Origin: JASJBU01 sp963790775
Lineage (GTDB): Bacteria > Pseudomonadota > Gammaproteobacteria > Chromatiales > Chromatiaceae
NCBI GenBank assembly: GCA_963790775.1
Contig: CAWBPR010000002.1
Coordinates: 186,001-250,000, forward strand
DNA: 64,000 nucleotides
Reading direction: 5' to 3'
Of the stretch, positions 27,293-36,500 are shown one piece after another. Under the pieces are notes generated by a model that saw only the letters and a list, made by a program, of their open reading frames with translations, had not been told where the DNA came from and did no database searches. The translations under genes and the position numbers were made by a program. How positions within the stretch are numbered: the first letter of the stretch is position 1; each line of letters begins with the position of its first letter.

Positions 27293-27970
27293 ATGTCTAG
27301 CAACCCTGAGCCACAGGGCATCGATTGGGACAGCCTATTCACCTTCTTTCTCACTTTAGTGGTTGTGATGTTTGGTTTGGGCCTGCCACTGTTTGTGACT
27401 TACCTGCATGCCTTACGCATTGCCATCACAAGTCGCTGCCGCACCCAACATCGCGCCTGTCTGTTGGTATTCGGCAAAAGGCTGACGAATGGCGTAGTGG
27501 ACCAGGATTATCGATTGCGCCTGGACAAGGCAGCCGAACTGATTGAACAAGACCCGGATAGAAGCGTCATTCTGCTCGGTGGAACCCCTCGCTCCGAGCA
27601 AGTCAGCGAGGCCAGGACTGGACTGAATTATCTCAAGGAAAAAGGCGTTGATGGTCTCAGCGGCATCCTGCTTGAAGAGGGCTCGAGGAATACCTTGGAA
27701 AACCTGCGGCATGCGCGGAAAATACTTCAGTCGACAGACTCCAGTCCAACGCTGCTGATCACCAATCGTTACCATCTCGCCCGCAGCCGGATGATCGCCA
27801 GCAGCCTTGGTATCAAACATGCCTTATGCCCCGCCGAAGCAAGTTTCCCATTCACTCCGTCGGTGATGGGCAGACTGGTGTTCGAGGCCTTTTACATCCT
27901 CTGGTTCACTGCCGGAAAGACCTGGGCGCGCCTGACGGGCAATCAACGCATGCTCAGGCGAGTGACTTGA
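27293..27970 (+). CDS. DUF218/ElyC-SanA-type membrane protein
   Basis: A 225-residue protein with an N-terminal membrane helix (LFTFFLTLVVVMFGLGLPLF) and a DUF218 domain. Family signatures are CLLVFGKRLTNG (usually VxLGxxxxNG), SVILLGGTPRSEQVSEA, GSRNTLENLRHARKI and LLITNRYHLARSRMIA. Relatives such as SanA and ElyC affect envelope integrity and lipid-carrier or peptidoglycan steps. It lies between a lipoprotein gene and a lipid A deacylase-like gene, consistent with an envelope role; the substrate is unknown. Confidence 0.86.
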   Translation: MSSNPEPQGIDWDSLFTFFLTLVVVMFGLGLPLFVTYLHALRIAITSRCRTQHRACLLVFGKRLTNGVVDQDYRLRLDKAAELIEQDPDRSVILLGGTPRSEQVSEARTGLNYLKEKGVDGLSGILLEEGSRNTLENLRHARKILQSTDSSPTLLITNRYHLARSRMIASSLGIKHALCPAEASFPFTPSVMGRLVFEAFYILWFTAGKTWARLTGNQRMLRRVT

Positions 27971-27987
27971 TTTATGACGGAAACTCT

Positions 27988-28584
27988 ATGTACCGATTAG
28001 CTCCACTGCTTTTGTTGAACCTGACATTGGCGCTGTTGACGAGTGCCGTCAGCGCAGAGGAATCGCAACCTGATTCCGCCGCTAAACCGGACACGGCATG
28101 GCATCTGCTGGGTGGTTTTGGCAGCTCACACCCAGGCTGGGGAGACACCGAAGAACGGGTCGAAACCGTCGATCTGATACTGCGCTATGAACGCCCTCAA
28201 CCCGTGCTCAAGGGTCGCGGCTGGTATCGCAACCGCCGTTCGATCATCATAGAAACCGCCTTTCATCATCTGGCATCACCGCAGGATCCACCCATGTTTG
28301 GCCTCTATTTTCAGTCCTGTTGGACTTTCCGGCCCGGGCAGAAAGTGCAGCCATACTTTTTGGCCGGTGGCGGGCCGGTGTATACCCGCGCCGAGATACC
28401 TGGCACCAGTTCTAAATTCAAAGGCTCCTATCAAGCGGGTATCGGGATGCGGATTGGTCTGCAGGGTAGCGAGTTCACCATGGAATACCGTTTTCACCAC
28501 CTTTCCAACGGCGGCATAGAAGAACCCAACGATCCGCTCAATTCGGATAAGCTGCTGTTCGGTCTCAAGCTCGATATCATGTAA
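27988..28584 (+). CDS. PagL-type lipid A 3-O-deacylase-like outer-membrane protein
   Basis: A 198-residue protein with a signal peptide (MYRLAPLLLLNLTLALLTSA) and a beta-barrel-like body. The end YRFHHLSNGGIEEPNDPLNS contains the His and Ser of the PagL catalytic region (HxSNxG), followed by an acidic residue, and the C-terminal strand KLLFGLKLDIM suits an outer-membrane barrel. PagL removes the 3-linked acyl chain of lipid A. ATG at 27988 was chosen since the signal peptide begins there; upstream in-frame sequence overlaps the previous gene. It follows the DUF218 gene by 17 bases. Confidence 0.85.
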   Translation: MYRLAPLLLLNLTLALLTSAVSAEESQPDSAAKPDTAWHLLGGFGSSHPGWGDTEERVETVDLILRYERPQPVLKGRGWYRNRRSIIIETAFHHLASPQDPPMFGLYFQSCWTFRPGQKVQPYFLAGGGPVYTRAEIPGTSSKFKGSYQAGIGMRIGLQGSEFTMEYRFHHLSNGGIEEPNDPLNSDKLLFGLKLDIM

Positions 28585-29390
28585 TGACTATGCCCAGTCG
28601 ACGCCAATACATTCCTCCATTTTGTAAGCTTGATGGTGTGGGGGCACGCTTGCATAAGATCTGCGATGGCAATATATAGGTGAGCCGGTGCTGCTGCGGC
28701 TAGCCCTGAGTGTTCATTAACGATCTCAAGCGCACCCGCTGACTCGAAACTAAAGCTATGCACATCACGTGTTGGAGTCGCGATTTTCGTAATCAGTGAG
28801 TGCATGTCCCGCTCTCGCTGACAGCTACCCCTGCCAGCTTGTGTCAGTATCACTGAGAATGGGATTGAATATCTATTGGGTTGCATCGAACTCCGACCGC
28901 TGGTGAACAGCGGTGAGTATGCGCTCTGGGGCTTACATAATCACAGCGTCTTCAGGAAGTTTACAATGCATCAGGGGCCCGCCAGGGTTTGACCTCTCGG
29001 GATTACCGAGCTTGTCCATCAAATATCTAGGTCAAACTTGGAAAGCTGTTTCTCTATGCACTCACAGCCACTGAAAATTTTGATGACAAGTTACTTACCT
29101 GATAGCTTGATAATCGAGCAAAAGCTCAACTATAAAGAATATGATGCAAAAAAAGGTTGACCCGGATAAATCGGGCCAACCGCAAATCCAGTGTAACGAG
29201 GGTCCACTGGGCACAATAAATTTCGTCCTCAGGCGTTATAAATGGGAAACCTTCCTATTACCGCACCTACTTGGAATAGTAAATTATCAATTGTCAACAA
29301 AATGTGAGTACCGTTTTTTACAAAATTTTGACATTGGGTGGGAAACAATGTGTCTGAAAATCTAATGATTAATTAGATGTGGGGGTTGAG
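28585..29390. other. Long intergenic region with a nested inverted repeat
   Basis: About 800 bases without a supportable gene. A 9-bp inverted repeat (GTTTGACCT at 28987-28995, AGGTCAAAC at 29029-29037) encloses a second short one (CTCGG/CCGAG, 28996-29010), giving a possible branched RNA or regulator site. The last 250 bases before the response regulator are A+T-rich and probably hold its promoter. A 73-codon reading at 29141-29365 has no clear ribosome site or family. Confidence 0.45.
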
Positions 29391-30104
29391 ATGTCTTCTC
29401 TGAGAGTGTTGGTGATCGAAGATAATCAGGCGCTAGTGGCGAATATCTTTGATTATTTAGAGCCCTTGGGTTACATCATGGATACGGCGCCGAATGGAGT
29501 ATCAGGTTTACACCTGGTTGGAGCGAATAACTATGACGCCATCGTACTCGACATCATGCTGCCTAGGATGGATGGCTGGGAAGTGTGTCGTCGCATACGC
29601 CAAGAGATGAGACTGGATACACCGGTAATCATGTTGACTGCAAAAGACAGCCTCTCTGACAAGTTGAGTGGATTCAAGAGTGGGGCTGACGACTACCTCA
29701 TTAAGCCTTTTGCTTTACCGGAATTGGAAGCCCGACTCAATGCACTAACGCGCCGAGGAGGCGCTCCTATGCGTATTGAACGCCTGCTGCAGGTTGGTGA
29801 GTTATATTACGATATGGACACTTGCGAAGCGTCTAAGCGGGGTCAAAAAATCACTTTGAATCCTTCTTGTCGACGCATGCTTGAAATTCTGATGCGTGAA
29901 TCACCGCGAATCGTACCCCGAGAAAGACTGGAATACGAGTTATGGGGTGATCTGTTGCCAGATAGCGACATTTTACGAACGCACATATATACATTGCGAA
30001 ACTTAATCGACCGTCCTTTTGGTACGGAACAATTGATAACCGTACCCCGTCAGGGTTACCGACTCGACGAAGAAAATAAAGATGTTGAAACCATCGCTAC
30101 GTAG
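29391..30104 (+). CDS. OmpR/PhoB-family response regulator
   Basis: A 237-residue DNA-binding response regulator. The receiver domain (residues about 4-118) begins LRVLVIEDNQALVANIF with the acidic pair ED, has the phospho-acceptor Asp in YDAIVLDIMLPRMDGWEV, Thr in VIMLTAKD and Lys in YLIKPFALPEL. The C-terminal winged-helix domain reads ITLNPSCRRMLEILMRES through LRTHIYTLRNLIDRPF to VPRQGYRL. ATG at 29391 is preferred over GTG at 29379. It overlaps the sensor kinase gene by 23 bases. Confidence 0.94.
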   Translation: MSSLRVLVIEDNQALVANIFDYLEPLGYIMDTAPNGVSGLHLVGANNYDAIVLDIMLPRMDGWEVCRRIRQEMRLDTPVIMLTAKDSLSDKLSGFKSGADDYLIKPFALPELEARLNALTRRGGAPMRIERLLQVGELYYDMDTCEASKRGQKITLNPSCRRMLEILMRESPRIVPRERLEYELWGDLLPDSDILRTHIYTLRNLIDRPFGTEQLITVPRQGYRLDEENKDVETIAT

Positions 30105-31391
30105 CCGCGTAATATTTTCACTACTGTTATATGCGGCATTTGTAGCGATTTCAGTAAGTGGATTAGGTTATATGGTGAATGAGCGGGTTGAAGAGGTTAT
30201 CTGGCGCTCTACACTGGAGACCGAATTTACCTATTACTTGGCATCTCGAAACCGAGATTCAGAGCCAATACGACCACAAACCAGTAGTCTGCAGACCTAT
30301 GTGCTGGGGCTTAATTCTGCTTCTGAACGCCCCCCCCTGCAGAATTTCGCGATTTGCAACCTGGTTTGCACGATGAGTTCGTAATAGGTGATCGTCAATT
30401 TGCTGTATTAATCAAAGATTTCGATGATCGCCGCGTTTTTCTCGCCTACGATATAACCCACCTTGAGCAGTACGAACACCAGTTGTCTGCATTGATTGCC
30501 ATCGGCATAGTTTTGGTAGGTGTTGCATTAGTATTTGCTGGCTCATGGCTTGGCTGGCGACTGAGCGCCCCGGTTCGTGACCTCGCTGAACGTCTTGGTC
30601 ACTTTGATCCACAGGCACGCGGTGAACGTGTGGACCGTGAATACCGTGATGCGGAGATGACTACCATTACCAATGCCATCGATGCATATATGCAAAGACT
30701 CGACGGATTCATTGAGCGTGAGCAGGAGTTTGCCAGTACCGCCAGCCATGAACTACGCACACCAGTAGCTGTTATTTCGGGCGCAATTGATGTTCTGAAG
30801 GCAATTCCTGACTTGCCTAACAAAGCCTTCCGGTCTTTGGCGCGAGTTGAAAGTGCAGTGAGCAATATGCAGGAGATGATTAATGCCTTCCTGTATCTGG
30901 CTACAGAATCAGGTAGTACAAAGTCTCATGATGAGATATGTCAAGTAGATGAGTTAATATCACAAATTGCCGATGACCATAGTTATCTTCTTGAAAATAA
31001 GGATCTGAAGGTCAATATACTCAGTCTTGAACCCTGTTCCATCGTCGCACCACCCATCATCGTTATTATTGTTATTAGTAATTTGATCCGCAATGCTATA
31101 GAGCACACGGCATGCGGAGCTATTGAAATTGGTCTGGCGTCAGGGATTTTGACTGTGACGAATTATTCACAGCACATTACACCTGGCGAAGTTGCCAAGA
31201 TTTTTCAAGAAAGGGTGCGAAAAACGGAAAATGGTAACCGAGGCAATGGTCTTGGACTAAATATCATCGATCGCTTATGCGCACATGCGCATTGGCAGTT
31301 CAATTTTTCAAGAGATGGCAATGAAATGGCAAGGGCACGTGTAGATATGACGGCAACTTTGCTACCAGTTTATGATGGTCTGAAAAATTGA
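30082..31391 (+). pseudogene. Sensor histidine kinase interrupted at a C8 tract
   Basis: Cognate kinase of the upstream regulator. It has an N-terminal membrane helix (VIFSLLLYAAFVAISVSGLG), an external loop, a second helix (ALIAIGIVLVGVALVFAGSW), HAMP-like linker, HisKA box TASHELRTPVAVISGAID, N-box LIRNAIEHT and G-box NRGNGLGLNIID. The external-loop coding sequence contains eight C residues at 30330-30337; frame 1 reads through and stops at 30384, while the rest of the kinase is in another frame from about 30340 (EFRDLQPGLHDEF). Nine or six C residues would give one protein of about 436 residues. Phase variation by tract slippage, an inactivating change or a sequence error are all possible. 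Confidence 0.85.
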
Positions 31392-31722
31392 GGTTTTTTC
31401 GCTTTGCCCATCGCCCAAGTTCTTACAATGAGAACAACCTGCATTTTCGCTCTCTGAAGTGGCTTTTATATTAGCCATTTGAGTGAGTCAGACGCAATTT
31501 GCCAGTTAAGTGAGGAGGCATCATAAGCTCCTTGTCTATCGGAATCTTATGATGCTTCTGATCACGTTCCTTCCTGGTTATTTTCATTAGTGATACGACA
31601 TTCACATTTTATTGACGCTAGATTCATTAATATCGTTAAAAATTTGGTAATAGTTTCCCATATGAGACATTTGTCGAGTAATGGATTGTATTTTGAAAAA
31701 AACCCCAATATGAGCTTTTGTT
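31392..31722. other. Intergenic region with 10-bp inverted repeat
   Basis: This 331-base stretch contains no gene. A perfect 10-bp inverted repeat (GCATCATAAG at 31518-31527, CTTATGATGC at 31546-31555, 18-base loop) could be a terminator for the kinase operon or a regulator site; no T-run follows. The 120 bases before the MerR gene are A+T-rich. Confidence 0.45.
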
Positions 31723-32124
31723 ATGGCAACAGTAAATCTTAAGAATCGTTACAAAGTTGGTGAACTAAGGGAATATTTTGGCATCAATACTGACACGCTA
31801 CGAGTCTACGAGACTATCTGCCAGTTAACTCAGGTCTATTTGGCGCCTTCGGGTGATCGTGTTTATGATCAACTCGACCTGTCACAACTGCAATTTATTC
31901 AGCATACGAAGTCGAAGGGCTTCTCGCTTGATGAGATCGGACAACTCATGGGGATGGGTGAGAAACCACTAATAGCATGTGATAACTTGCGTAAATTGAC
32001 TCACGAGAAGCTGAAAGAGGTGGAATATCACATGAATGAACTCGAAACCCTGTGTGAGGAACTGACGCTTCTGATCAGTCTATGTCGCGATAAGAATGAT
32101 TTGGGTTCGCAATATAGTAATTGA
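31723..32124 (+). CDS. MerR-family regulator with metal-sensor-like cysteines
   Basis: A 133-residue MerR-type transcription factor. The N-terminal winged helix reads YKVGELREYFGINTDTLRVY, although the usual family ending YExxGL is replaced by YETICQL. A long dimer helix (LKEVEYHMNELETLCEELTL) follows. Cysteines are at 33, 86, 111 and 121. The 86-121 spacing of 35 is the same as the metal-binding pair in MerR (82/117) and ZntR (79/114), so metal or thiol sensing is plausible. No metal pump or resistance gene is adjacent; the flavin enzyme gene on the other strand is convergent. Its target is unknown. Confidence 0.84.
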   Translation: MATVNLKNRYKVGELREYFGINTDTLRVYETICQLTQVYLAPSGDRVYDQLDLSQLQFIQHTKSKGFSLDEIGQLMGMGEKPLIACDNLRKLTHEKLKEVEYHMNELETLCEELTLLISLCRDKNDLGSQYSN

Positions 32125-32158
32125 TCGGGGAAGCACCATTATTTGTAGTAGTCGCAAC

Positions 32159-32203
32159 TTGACCTGACAGTTACCGGTTTCGATGGTGTGACTGTCAGGT
32201 CAA
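32159..32203. terminator. 13-bp inverted repeat between convergent genes
   Basis: TTGACCTGACAGT at 32159-32171 pairs perfectly with ACTGTCAGGTCAA at 32191-32203 across a 19-base loop. It lies between the MerR gene and the convergent flavin enzyme gene and has A/T-rich sequence after it in both directions, so a bidirectional terminator is likely. The arm AGGTCAA also occurs in the repeat at 29029-29037. Confidence 0.55.
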
Positions 32204-32285
32204 ATTTAACCTACGATTTATAATGAACTCCCATGCAGCTACCTGCGAGCTGAGAAAATCCCGGAACAGCGCGAACACGGCTTTT

Positions 32286-33524
32286 TCAGACCAGCAGCTT
32301 GCAGGCATTGGCAATCGTTTCCACCGCCCGCTCATTCTGGCGCACGAATGGATTGCTTTGATCCCAGACATATCCGGCCAAAACAGAACAGATCTGCTGC
32401 TGAAACACCTCCTGCTGCATGGCACTGAAAAAGATGCTTGGCAGCCGATTGTCATACCAGGCGGTTACAAAGGTGCGGAAGGTGTTCACCCCCATCATCA
32501 GATGCTCCGCATACTCCTGCTCCCAATCAGGCGCCTCCCCGTTGAATTGACGGATCAGGGTCCTGGCAGCCCGGTTGGCGGACTCCATGGCGAGGGTGAC
32601 GCCCGATGAAAAAACCGGATCCAGAAACTCCGTGGCATTACCCATCAAGGCGAAGCCAGGGCCGTGCAGACGTTTCGCGGAGATGGAATAACCCCGAATA
32701 CTCCTTACCGGAAAGGTAAACTCCACCCCGGATAATCTCTCTCGGGTGGCGGGACTGTCATTCAGGATGGCGCGAAGTTTCTCGTCCGGGTCATCCGGGT
32801 AACGCGCAAGAAAGTCCGGCTTGGCGACAATCCCGATGGAAGTCTTGCCATTGGAGAAAGGAATGATCCACATCCATGCATTATCCGGATCATCCATCAG
32901 GCAGATCCAGATGCGCCCCTCGGCCTCCCCGGCAGGCCGCCGGTCTCCTGTTACATGGGTAAAGAAGGATTCACGTAGCGGCAGACTCGAAGCCTCATCC
33001 AGACCCAGCAGACGCGGCAATACACGACCATAACCGCTGCCATCCAGGATAAAACGCGCGGAAATATTGAGCTTATCGCCATCCGGCCCTTCGAGGGAGG
33101 TCACGGAGTGTCCACCCTCCGCAAATTCAACCTGGGTTACCCCATATTCCCAGAGAATAGGGATACCTCTGGCTGCCACCGCATCCGCCAGGGCTTTATC
33201 AAACTGATCTCTGGGAACCTGGTGAGTATAGCTCCAGCCATTGGTGAACTGCTGAGAAAACTTGAAGGTACAGGTCTCATCCCCGCGCTTGAAAACTGCA
33301 CCATCCTTGATGATGAACTGCTGATCACGCACTGCATCCAGCAGATCCGCCTCCTGCAGAAGATCCATGCAACGGGGTAACAGACTCTCACCAATCACGA
33401 AGCGTGGAAACTTCTGTTTTTCAACGATCAGCACATCCAGGCCTGCTTGCTGCAGCAGGGATGCCGCCGTCGATCCCGCCGGGCCGGCGCCAATAATCAA
33501 TACATCCGTAGCTCTATCCAACAT
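32286..33524 (-). CDS. FAD-dependent oxidoreductase of the flavin halogenase family
   Basis: A 412-residue flavoprotein. The FAD-binding dinucleotide motif is VLIIGAGPAGSTAASLL at the N-terminus, followed by VIGESLLPRCMDLL. NAWMWIIPFSNG (about residue 215) is the WxWxIP motif associated with flavin-dependent halogenases, and IIKDGAVFKRG resembles the region holding the halogenase lysine. GPGFALMGNATEFLDPVFSSG is the second flavin-contact motif. Members of this family occur in aryl-polyene clusters, including the one for brominated xanthomonadin, but some relatives are plain oxidoreductases. It starts 42 bases after the purL stop in the same direction, and lies 5.5 kb from the polyene genes. 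Halogenase activity is inference. Confidence 0.8.
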   Translation of the reverse strand: MLDRATDVLIIGAGPAGSTAASLLQQAGLDVLIVEKQKFPRFVIGESLLPRCMDLLQEADLLDAVRDQQFIIKDGAVFKRGDETCTFKFSQQFTNGWSYTHQVPRDQFDKALADAVAARGIPILWEYGVTQVEFAEGGHSVTSLEGPDGDKLNISARFILDGSGYGRVLPRLLGLDEASSLPLRESFFTHVTGDRRPAGEAEGRIWICLMDDPDNAWMWIIPFSNGKTSIGIVAKPDFLARYPDDPDEKLRAILNDSPATRERLSGVEFTFPVRSIRGYSISAKRLHGPGFALMGNATEFLDPVFSSGVTLAMESANRAARTLIRQFNGEAPDWEQEYAEHLMMGVNTFRTFVTAWYDNRLPSIFFSAMQQEVFQQQICSVLAGYVWDQSNPFVRQNERAVETIANACKLLV

Positions 33525-33566
33525 GGGATCAGTCGCGAGTCTTCCAATTAATAATGATATTTGGCG

Positions 33567-36500
33567 TTAATTCACCCAGGCTCTGGCGTTCCTGAACAAT
33601 CTCAGCCAGGGGCCATCCTCATCCCAGTCATCGGGATGCCATGAGTTCTGCACGGTTCTGATGACCCGTTCCGGATGCGGCATCATGATGGTCACCCTGC
33701 CGTCTGTAGTAGTCAGACCGGTAAGTCCGTCCGGCGAACCATTGGGATTGGCAGGATACCGGGTGGCTGCCTGACCATCGTTTTCGACATAACGCAGGGT
33801 CATCAATTGCTTGGCGGCCGCGAGATGCGCGTCATTTTTGAATTCAGCGCGGCCCTCACCATGCGCCACCGCGATAGGCAGCATTGAACCCGTCATTCCC
33901 TGCAGCAGAACGGATGGCGATTCGACCACCTCGACCCTGATGAAGCGGGCTTCGAACTGTTCAGACCGGTTGCGCACGAAGCGCGGCCACTGTTCCGCAC
34001 CAGGAATCAGCTGATGCAGATTGGAAAGCATCTGACAGCCATTGCACACGCCCAGTGTGAAGCTGTCCGGGCGGCTGAAAAAGGCCTGAAACTGATCCCT
34101 GGTGCGACTGTTATAGAGAATCGATTTTGCCCAGCCCTCACCGGCGCCCAGCACATCGCCATAGGAAAAGCCACCACAGGCCACCATGCCCTTGAACTGT
34201 CCCAGAGAGGCGCGTCCCTCCATGAGATCGGTCATATGCACATCCACGCAGTCGAATCCGGCACGGTGAAATGAGGCCGCCATCTCCAGCTGACCGTTGA
34301 CTCCCTGCTCCCTGAGGACAGCGATACGCGGACGCACCCCGCTGGCAATCATCGGCCCCGCCACATCCTCATCCAGCTCAAAAGCGAGCTTTACCTGCAG
34401 TCCCGGATCATCTTCCGCAATCCGCGCATACTCCTCCGCGGCGCATTCAGGATTGTCACGCAATGCCTGCATCTGCCGGGTGGTTTCAGACCAGGCCTGC
34501 TGGAACTCAATGCGGCTGCCGGATAAAACCAGCTGACCGTTGCGGCTGAACTCAATCCGGTCATCGGTGTTGAGTGTGCCGATCACATGACTGACTTTAC
34601 CCAGGCTGGCGTCACTTAACTGCTTGAGCACATCATCCGTATCGGTATGCCTGACCTGAATCACCGCGCCCAGCTCTTCACTGAACAGTATCGGCAAGTC
34701 TTCCTCAAACACTTCGTCGAGATCGATGCTGACGCCACAATGCCCAGCAAACGCCATTTCGCACAGGGTTACGAAGAGACCACCATCTGAACGATCATGA
34801 TAGGCCAGTATCTGCTCAGCCCTATTCAGCTCCTGAATAATGTTGAAGAAACGTTTCAATGCTTTAGTATCTTTAACATCCGCACCGTGATGTCCCAGCT
34901 GTTTGTAGACCTGGGACAGGGCTGAGGCGCCCAGCCGGTTCAGCCCCTTACCGAGATCGATCAGGATCAGGTCCGTATCACCCTGGTTCGTGCGCAGCTG
35001 CGGGGTGAGCGTACCGCGAACATCAGTCACCGGGGCAAAGGCGGAGATTATCAGAGAGAGTGGAGCCGTCACCTCCCGCTTCTTTCCCCGCTCTTCCCAG
35101 ACCGTTTTCATCGACATCGAGTCCTTGCCCACCGGAATGGCAATACCTAAGGCCGGACAAAGTTCCATGCCAACCGCTTTGACCGTCTCATAGAGTCTGG
35201 CATCTTCACCCGGGTGTCCTGCCGCAGCCATCCAGTTGGCGGACAATTTTATGTCGGCGATTTTCTCTATCCGGGCTGCTGCAATGTTAGTAATCGCCTC
35301 GCCTATCGCCATACGTCCCGAGGCCGGGGCATCCAGCAGCGCCAGGGGAGTCCGCTCACCCAAGGCCATCGCCTCGCCGGTGTAGCCCATCAAGCCCGAT
35401 GCTGTCACCGCAAGATCAGCCACCGGCGTCTGCCAGGGACCCACCATCTGATCGCGGGTCACCATGCCGGTGATGGAACGATCACCGATGCTGATCAAAA
35501 AGGTCTTGTTCGCCACGCCCGGCAGATGCAGCACTCTCAGCGCCGCCTCTTTCAGATCGATACCCTCGAAACTCAACTCAGGCTTATGGAAGGTCCGGCA
35601 ATGTACATCCCGCAGCATGCGCGGCGGCTTACCGAACAGCAGCGGCATAGGAATATCGATGGGACTGTTATGAAAATAGGCATCACCCAAAAACAGATGC
35701 TCATCATCCGTGGCCTCGCCAACCACCGCATAGGGACAGCGTTCCCGCTCACAGATCGCTTTGAACTCTTCCAGCTGGTCGGCATTCACCGCCATCACAT
35801 AGCGTTCCTGGGATTCATTGCACCAGATCTCCATGGGTGACATGCCGGGATCGTCATTCGGCACTGCGCGCAATTCGAATTTCCCTCCCCGGCCTGCGTC
35901 ATGCACCAGTTCCGGCAGCGCGTTGGAGAGACCTCCCGCGCCCACATCGTGGATGAACAGGATGGGGTTTTCATCACCCCGCGCCCAGCAGCTGTCGATG
36001 ACTTCCTGGCAGCGCCGTTCCATCTCCGGGTTGGAGCGTTGCACCGAGGCAAAGTCCAGATCTTCGGCTGAGGCGCCGCTCGCCATACTGGATGCGGCCC
36101 CGCCTCCGAGACCGATCAGCATGGCGGGTCCTCCGAGCACCACCAGGGGCGAGCCACTGGGGAATGTGGTTTTCTCGATGTGCTCCTCGCGGATATTACC
36201 CAGGCCGCCGGCCAGCATGATCGGCTTGTGATAACCTCTCAACTCACTGCCGTCCGGCCCTGCAACCCATTCTTCATAGGTGCGGAAATATCCACACAGA
36301 TTGGGCCGCCCAAACTCGTTATTGAACGCCGCCGCACCGATCGGGCCTTCCAGCATGATATCCAGGGCAGAGACAATCCGCTCCGGTTTTCCGTGATCCG
36401 ACTCCCAGGGCTCCTCGGCGCCGGGAATCCGCAGATTGGAGACGGAAAAGCCGCACAGGCCGGCTTTCGGTTTCGAACCCTTGCCGGTAGCGCCCTCATC

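Noticed and set aside
29141..29365. Possible 74-residue protein upstream of the response regulator
   Set aside because: No ribosome site, no recognisable family, and the region looks like an A+T-rich promoter area.
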